NCBI RefSeq assembly: GCF_000169455.1
Contig: NZ_AAYC01000013.1
Location: 95,162-159,161, forward strand
From: Roseobacter sp. SK209-2-6
GTDB taxonomy: Bacteria > Pseudomonadota > Alphaproteobacteria > Rhodobacterales > Rhodobacteraceae
Direction of reading: 5' to 3'
DNA: 64,000 nucleotides
Shown in pieces: positions 60,381-64,000 of the stretch. Position numbers and translations under genes: made by a program. Within the stretch, counting starts at the first letter, position 1. Every line of letters begins with the position of its first letter. Under the pieces are notes generated by a model. That model had not been told where the DNA came from. It searched no databases and saw only the letters and a list, made by a program, of their open reading frames with translations.

Positions 60381-61184
60381 TTAGTGCACCGGTGCTGCGA
60401 CCGGATCCAGCAAAGTACGTCCACCATCCAGGGTCATGATTTGTCCGGTCATGAAACCCGCCGCATCCGAGGCCAGGAACTGTGCGGCTTCCGTCAGTTC
60501 CGTAGGCGAAGCAATTCGGCCAAGTGGCGTATGCTGCTCGATGTCCTCGCGGTAGCTGCGATTGCCCTTGAGTGTGGCTTGCATCGACGCACTCATGACT
60601 GAACCAAAGGCGATTGAGTTTACCCGGATCCGATGTGGTGCAAGCGAGACGGAAAGGGAACGAGTCAGCTGATCCAGGGCGGCGGAGGCCACCGAATAGG
60701 CCATCAGCTCAGGGTGCGTTCGACGCGCGGCAATGGAGGACAAGTTAATGATGGCCCCCAGCGGTACATCGCTATCGCGCGTTTCCCCCTGCTTGATCAT
60801 TCGCTTGGCAACTTGCTGCGACAGACGCAGCCCCGGCAGTAGATTCTCTGTCAGCAGCTGATCAAGAGAATCATCATTGGGATCCAGCGGGTCGCTTTGA
60901 ACAACCTGCCGGGCCCCATTGACCAGAATATCGACATCATCAAAGGCATCAATCGTCGCCGAGAGCAGGTTCGCAATGGTCAGCCGTTCACGCAGATCGC
61001 CGGCAAAATAGCGAATATTCCCATCCTCGGCCTCGGTCCCCAATTCCTTCAACAAAGCTGGCTCATGGGTGTCAGCAAACATGACATTTGCCCCAGCGGC
61101 CGCAAACTGTCGGCCTATAGCCAAGCCGATCCCGCTAGAGGCACCGGTGACAATGGCGGTCTTGCCAGAAATTGAAAAAGACAT
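60381..61184 (-). CDS. SDR-family protein lacking the catalytic lysine, upstream of hemF
   Basis: A 267-residue short-chain dehydrogenase-like protein. The cofactor loop TGASSGIG (13-20) and the end MTGQIMTLDGGR are normal, so NAD(P) binding is likely. The active site reads Tyr163-S-V-A-Ser167: the lysine four residues after the tyrosine is a serine. In addition, the NNAG motif is NGAR (89-92). A standard SDR reaction is therefore doubtful. It may be a structural or regulatory protein or use a different mechanism. It is co-directional with hemF and probably shares its transcript. Confidence 0.85.
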   Translation of the reverse strand: MSFSISGKTAIVTGASSGIGLAIGRQFAAAGANVMFADTHEPALLKELGTEAEDGNIRYFAGDLRERLTIANLLSATIDAFDDVDILVNGARQVVQSDPLDPNDDSLDQLLTENLLPGLRLSQQVAKRMIKQGETRDSDVPLGAIINLSSIAARRTHPELMAYSVASAALDQLTRSLSVSLAPHRIRVNSIAFGSVMSASMQATLKGNRSYREDIEQHTPLGRIASPTELTEAAQFLASDAAGFMTGQIMTLDGGRTLLDPVAAPVH

Positions 61185-61329
61185 AGAGGCAAACTCCCTA
61201 GTGGTTGACCCTAATGGTTGCGCAGGCAGATCGCCGCAAAGACGGATTAGACTGGTGCGAGATTAAACCGATCGTTCAGAATTGGAAACGGGCTTTGCCG
61301 CGCCCAGCAGGTTCCAGCCAGAATGCGGA

Positions 61330-62325
61330 TCAGGATCGATTGCGACGTGGCTTTTGCGCGTGCAGGATCTTGAAACGCGTGTCGCCCCCGACTTCCTTTA
61401 CCTGTGCAAAACTGGCGGCAAGGCTTTCTTCATAGGGAAGATGTCTGTTTGCCACCATCCAGAGCTGGCCAGACGGAGCAAGCTGGCGCGCTGCGGAGAG
61501 GATAAAGGCTTTGCCGAGTTCAGGCTCTGCACTGCGGCCTGTGTGAAACGGTGGGTTCATGACCACTGCATCAAGCCGCGCGGGCGCCTTCCAGTGACGC
61601 GCATCCTGCCAGAAGAACTGCGGCCGTGGATCATCCAGGTTTCGGCGAGCACAGTCCAGAGCGCGGCTATCCGCTTCGACCAGGTAAAGCTCTTCCACAT
61701 CCGCGCGCGTAAGGATCTCTCTGGACAGATAACCCCAGCCCGCACCTAGGTCTGCGACGGACCGCCCCAGTTTGGCGGGCAGGCTGGCGGCCAAGAGTGC
61801 CGAAGCCGGGTCCACCCCGTCTGCGGAAAAAACTCCGGGAGCGGTCACAAACCCCTCTGGCAAGGCGCGCAGATCAGAGATCCAATCCTGCAGCACATCG
61901 TTTCCACCTGAGAACCAGAAGATCTTCCCATGAGCCTTTGAAACAGGAGCGGAGACATCAAGACGCGCTTTCAGCGCCTTCAAAGCCGAATCAACCCCAT
62001 CCGTCTTGGCCCCGTCTACCAGCACCGGCCCGCCTGAACAGCACTCTGCTGCGAGCGCTAGCTGCATGCGCGCCTCTGCCTTGGCGCGTGGCAGGAAGAC
62101 AATCGCAGCGGCAAAAACCTCATCCTTGGGCAGTTCAGCTGCACAGTCAAAGCCTTTAGCCTGAAAGGCCTCATAGTCCGGACGCAGCGGCTGCAACAGC
62201 AAAAGGCGCTCTTTTGGAAGCGCCGAAAGATCCAGCCCTGCACGGGGACCAAAGACTGCAATGCGTCCTTCGTCCGGAACAGGAAAACCGCCCGGCGCAA
62301 GAGCCAGGGACAGGCGTAGGGACAT
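61330..62325 (-). CDS. Class I SAM-dependent methyltransferase, RsmC-like
   Basis: A 331-residue protein with an N-terminal degenerate methyltransferase-like domain and a C-terminal active one: VADLGAGWGYLSREIL (SAM loop, about residue 191), LVEADSRALDCARRNL and the catalytic VMNPPFHTG. The two-domain layout and the NPPFH motif match RsmC/RlmG, which methylate guanine in 16S or 23S rRNA. The exact rRNA site cannot be assigned. It lies 24 bases after clpS on the same strand. Confidence 0.88.
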   Translation of the reverse strand: MSLRLSLALAPGGFPVPDEGRIAVFGPRAGLDLSALPKERLLLLQPLRPDYEAFQAKGFDCAAELPKDEVFAAAIVFLPRAKAEARMQLALAAECCSGGPVLVDGAKTDGVDSALKALKARLDVSAPVSKAHGKIFWFSGGNDVLQDWISDLRALPEGFVTAPGVFSADGVDPASALLAASLPAKLGRSVADLGAGWGYLSREILTRADVEELYLVEADSRALDCARRNLDDPRPQFFWQDARHWKAPARLDAVVMNPPFHTGRSAEPELGKAFILSAARQLAPSGQLWMVANRHLPYEESLAASFAQVKEVGGDTRFKILHAQKPRRNRS

Positions 62326-62349
62326 GTGGCGCCCTCTTTCTTTTTGAAT

Positions 62350-62715
62350 TTATTCTTCTTTTTCCATGGTGCATTGCAATGGATGCTGATGCCGTCCGGC
62401 AAAATCCATCACCTGTGCAACCTTGGTTTCCGCGATCTCATGGGTAAAGACCCCCACAACTGCCAACCCCTTTTTATGCACGGTCAGCATGATATCAAAC
62501 GCCTCCGCATGGGTCATGCTGAAGAAACGCTCAAGCACCATGACAACAAACTCCATCGGAGTGTAATCGTCGTTCAGCAGCAAGACCTTGTAGCGCGGTG
62601 GGCGCTTGGTCTTGGGGCGTGTTTTGGTCAGGACACCGGTATCGGCATCATCATCCGGGTACTGAGACATCATCACAGGTTGAAGCGGCATGGGCTTTGG
62701 GTTCCGGTCATGCAT
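62350..62715 (-). CDS. clpS: ClpS adaptor for the ClpAP protease
   Basis: A 121-residue adaptor that delivers N-degron substrates to ClpA. The core is standard: [27 protein letters not shown], then [29 protein letters not shown] (read in pieces), including the Asn-Asp pair and Met that bind the substrate N-terminal residue. The acidic N-terminal arm varies; an ATG at 62673 (MMSQYPDDD) would give the usual length of 107 residues and may be the true start. No clear ribosome site supports either. Confidence 0.95.
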   Translation of the reverse strand: MHDRNPKPMPLQPVMMSQYPDDDADTGVLTKTRPKTKRPPRYKVLLLNDDYTPMEFVVMVLERFFSMTHAEAFDIMLTVHKKGLAVVGVFTHEIAETKVAQVMDFAGRHQHPLQCTMEKEE

Positions 62716-62778
62716 GGAAATCTACCAATTGCTTATATAGCCTAAAGAGTGATTAGGAAAAGACATTGCGGAGGCAGC

Positions 62779-63492
62779 GTGCGCAGCAAAATTGATACAA
62801 TCGGCTTTGATGCTGATGATACTCTTTGGCACAATGAGCGTTTTTTTCGCATTACGCAGGCAAGATTTGCCGAACTCCTGCAGGACCATACGCCGCTGGA
62901 GATGGATCCTGCCGCGCTCGATCGCAGCTTGTTGGCCGCTGAGAGACGCAACCTGGGACGCTATGGCTACGGCGTAAAGGGTTTCACGCTTTCGATGATT
63001 GAAACCGCGATTGAGGTAACAGAGCAGAAAGTGCCCGCCAGAGTGATCCAAGACCTGATCGAGGCCGGTCAGATGATGCTCTCTTATCCAATCGAATTGC
63101 TACCCTCGGCCAAGGAAGCTGTCACTGCACTGGCAAAGAGCCACCGGGTTATCCTGATCACCAAGGGGGATCTGTTGGATCAGGAGCGGAAACTGGCCCA
63201 ATCCGGGTTGGGTGAACTTTTTGATGGCGTGGAAATCGTTTCAGAGAAAACTCCCGCGGTCTATGAGGAGATTTTTCACCGCCACGGCAGCAGCGCCGAA
63301 CAAGCCATGATGGTCGGCAACTCCATGCGGTCAGATGTTGTGCCCATCATTGATGCCGGAGGCTGGGGAACCTATGTGCCCCATGGGCTCAGCTGGGAAT
63401 TGGAACATGCTGAACCACCGGAACATAGCCCACGCTACAACGTTCTCGCCGATCTCAGCGGGCTAGCGGAATTGGTCACCAAAATTGGCTAA
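62779..63492 (+). CDS. HAD-superfamily phosphatase
   Basis: A 237-residue haloacid dehalogenase-fold hydrolase: FDADDTLWHNERFF with nucleophile Asp11 and acid/base Asp13, then VILITKGD and MMVGNSMRSDVVPIIDAGGWG as motifs II-IV. A cap domain lies between motifs I and II. The substrate is unknown; phosphoglycolate- or nucleotidase-like. The GTG start at 62779 follows GCGGAGGCAGC; an earlier GTG at 62749 has no such site. Divergent from clpS. Confidence 0.9.
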   Translation: MRSKIDTIGFDADDTLWHNERFFRITQARFAELLQDHTPLEMDPAALDRSLLAAERRNLGRYGYGVKGFTLSMIETAIEVTEQKVPARVIQDLIEAGQMMLSYPIELLPSAKEAVTALAKSHRVILITKGDLLDQERKLAQSGLGELFDGVEIVSEKTPAVYEEIFHRHGSSAEQAMMVGNSMRSDVVPIIDAGGWGTYVPHGLSWELEHAEPPEHSPRYNVLADLSGLAELVTKIG

Positions 63493-63572
63493 TCCGCCTG
63501 CGTCGGACCACAGGTACGGGTACATGTGTACTAACCGTCTCTGAAAAAGAGAAACATCAAAGGACAATCTGA
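63493..63572. promoter_or_regulatory. Spacer with palindrome GTACA-TG-TGTAC
   Basis: Bases 63520-63531 form a 12-base near-perfect palindrome 42 bases before the tautomerase-like gene; AAAGGACA lies just before its ATG. Confidence 0.3.
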
Positions 63573-63905
63573 ATGCCCCACGCCGAGATCAAATTCTCCA
63601 GCGACTTAGACTTGGATACCCAGGCTATGCTGACTGAAATTGAAGCCCTTATTCTGCGCCATGACGACGGTGCCGGTGCCTGCAAAGGGCGCGCCTATCC
63701 AACTGATCTCTTTCATCATAGCCATGTGAATATCTCGGTCAGCCTCCTGGTGAAGCCGCACCGGGACCATTCATTCTCTCAAGCCTTGCTCGCAGATCTC
63801 GACAAGGCTCTGAGTGAGATGCTGCCCTGCTCTTGCGAATTTTCCCTAGGGCTGCAGTACTCGACCGAGTTTTACGTCACCCGGCGCCATGACATTGCGA
63901 AATAG
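63573..63905 (+). CDS. Small tautomerase-like protein (CHMI-like)
   Basis: A 110-residue protein beginning MPHAEIKFSS. A Pro after the initiator Met, the MPH start and length near 110-125 fit the 5-carboxymethyl-2-hydroxymuconate isomerase group of the tautomerase superfamily, where Pro1 is the base. The middle (SHVNISVSLLVKPHRDH) matches the expected strand pattern loosely. Two cysteines occur in LPCSCEF. Assignment is tentative; no homoprotocatechuate pathway gene is in the window. AAAGGACAATCTGA precedes the ATG. Confidence 0.5.
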   Translation: MPHAEIKFSSDLDLDTQAMLTEIEALILRHDDGAGACKGRAYPTDLFHHSHVNISVSLLVKPHRDHSFSQALLADLDKALSEMLPCSCEFSLGLQYSTEFYVTRRHDIAK

Positions 63906-64000
63906 TCCAGAGGTGTGCGGGTTTGTTGCAAAAAGGCTGCAAGCCCCCTCCCGCATCCCTTAGCCAATCAAGACCAAGGCGCCAAAATCAGGCAAAATGG
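63906..64000. other. Right-edge sequence
   Basis: 95 bases after the last stop, with no gene or clear hairpin terminator recognised. Confidence 0.3.

Overview
The window looks like about 64 kb of chromosome from a marine alphaproteobacterium of the Rhodobacteraceae (Roseobacter group). This rests on GC-rich codon use, many 1-4 base gene overlaps (ATGA, TGATG), the 44-residue aa3-oxidase subunit IV peptide, the uvrC-pgsA-moaD-moaE order, paired hem genes, pobA/pobR and several small proteins of the kind seen in this group. I cannot fix genus or species. I saw no rRNA, tRNA, CRISPR array, transposase or prophage.

Layout. 0-5.2 kb: end of an AzlCD-type exporter, a cytochrome oxidase peptide, two secreted proteins (a lipoprotein with a possible permuted papain-like core and a phospholipase A2-like protein), then an MBL hydrolase/acyl-CoA dehydrogenase pair. 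5.4-16.2 kb: Sua5, YqgE, a DsbD N-domain protein with a Nudix hydrolase, an RND pump with adaptor, MoaB, LysE, a phosphoesterase and a family 4-like uracil-DNA glycosylase. 16.4-20.6 kb: a tight pyrB - two unknowns - pyrC' - plsY - unknown operon whose dihydroorotase-like protein lacks catalytic residues. 20.6-24.5 kb: small envelope proteins, a YHS protein, a GbsR-like regulator with a clear inverted repeat, and a membrane desaturase. 24.6-31.5 kb: glutamate-cysteine ligase, a GNAT protein, RsmE, UbiA, an OmpA/BON protein with a coiled-coil partner. 31.7-40.2 kb: molybdopterin synthase genes, PgsA, UvrC, a pteridine-reductase-like SDR, a Ca/Na antiporter, an S49 protease and a YadGH-like ABC exporter. 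40.3-46.4 kb: CoxG-like protein, an HxlR-controlled hydrolase, a crotonase, pobA/pobR and a TetR regulator. 46.6-52 kb: a six-gene acyl-CoA operon. 52.4-54.5 kb: a secreted hydrolase divergent from a membrane-anchored AraC regulator. 54.6-64 kb: hemE, hemC, hemF, a second desaturase, a GH25 lipoprotein, an RsmC-like methyltransferase, ClpS, a HAD phosphatase and a small tautomerase-like protein.

The most striking system is the operon at 46.6-52 kb. It pairs an SCPx-type thiolase, two hot-dog (MaoC) proteins, an SDR, a CoA enzyme with the H126/D156/E240 set of alpha-methylacyl-CoA racemase, and an LCAD-type acyl-CoA dehydrogenase. Together these are the functional parts of the animal peroxisomal 2-methyl-branched (pristanate/bile-acid) beta-oxidation route, here in one bacterial operon opposite a TetR regulator. 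The substrate is not evident. Other notable points are the catalytically dead-looking PyrC', an SDR lacking its catalytic lysine in front of hemF, a secreted PLA2-like protein, and a pair of palindromic operators at the HxlR gene, which may be leaderless.
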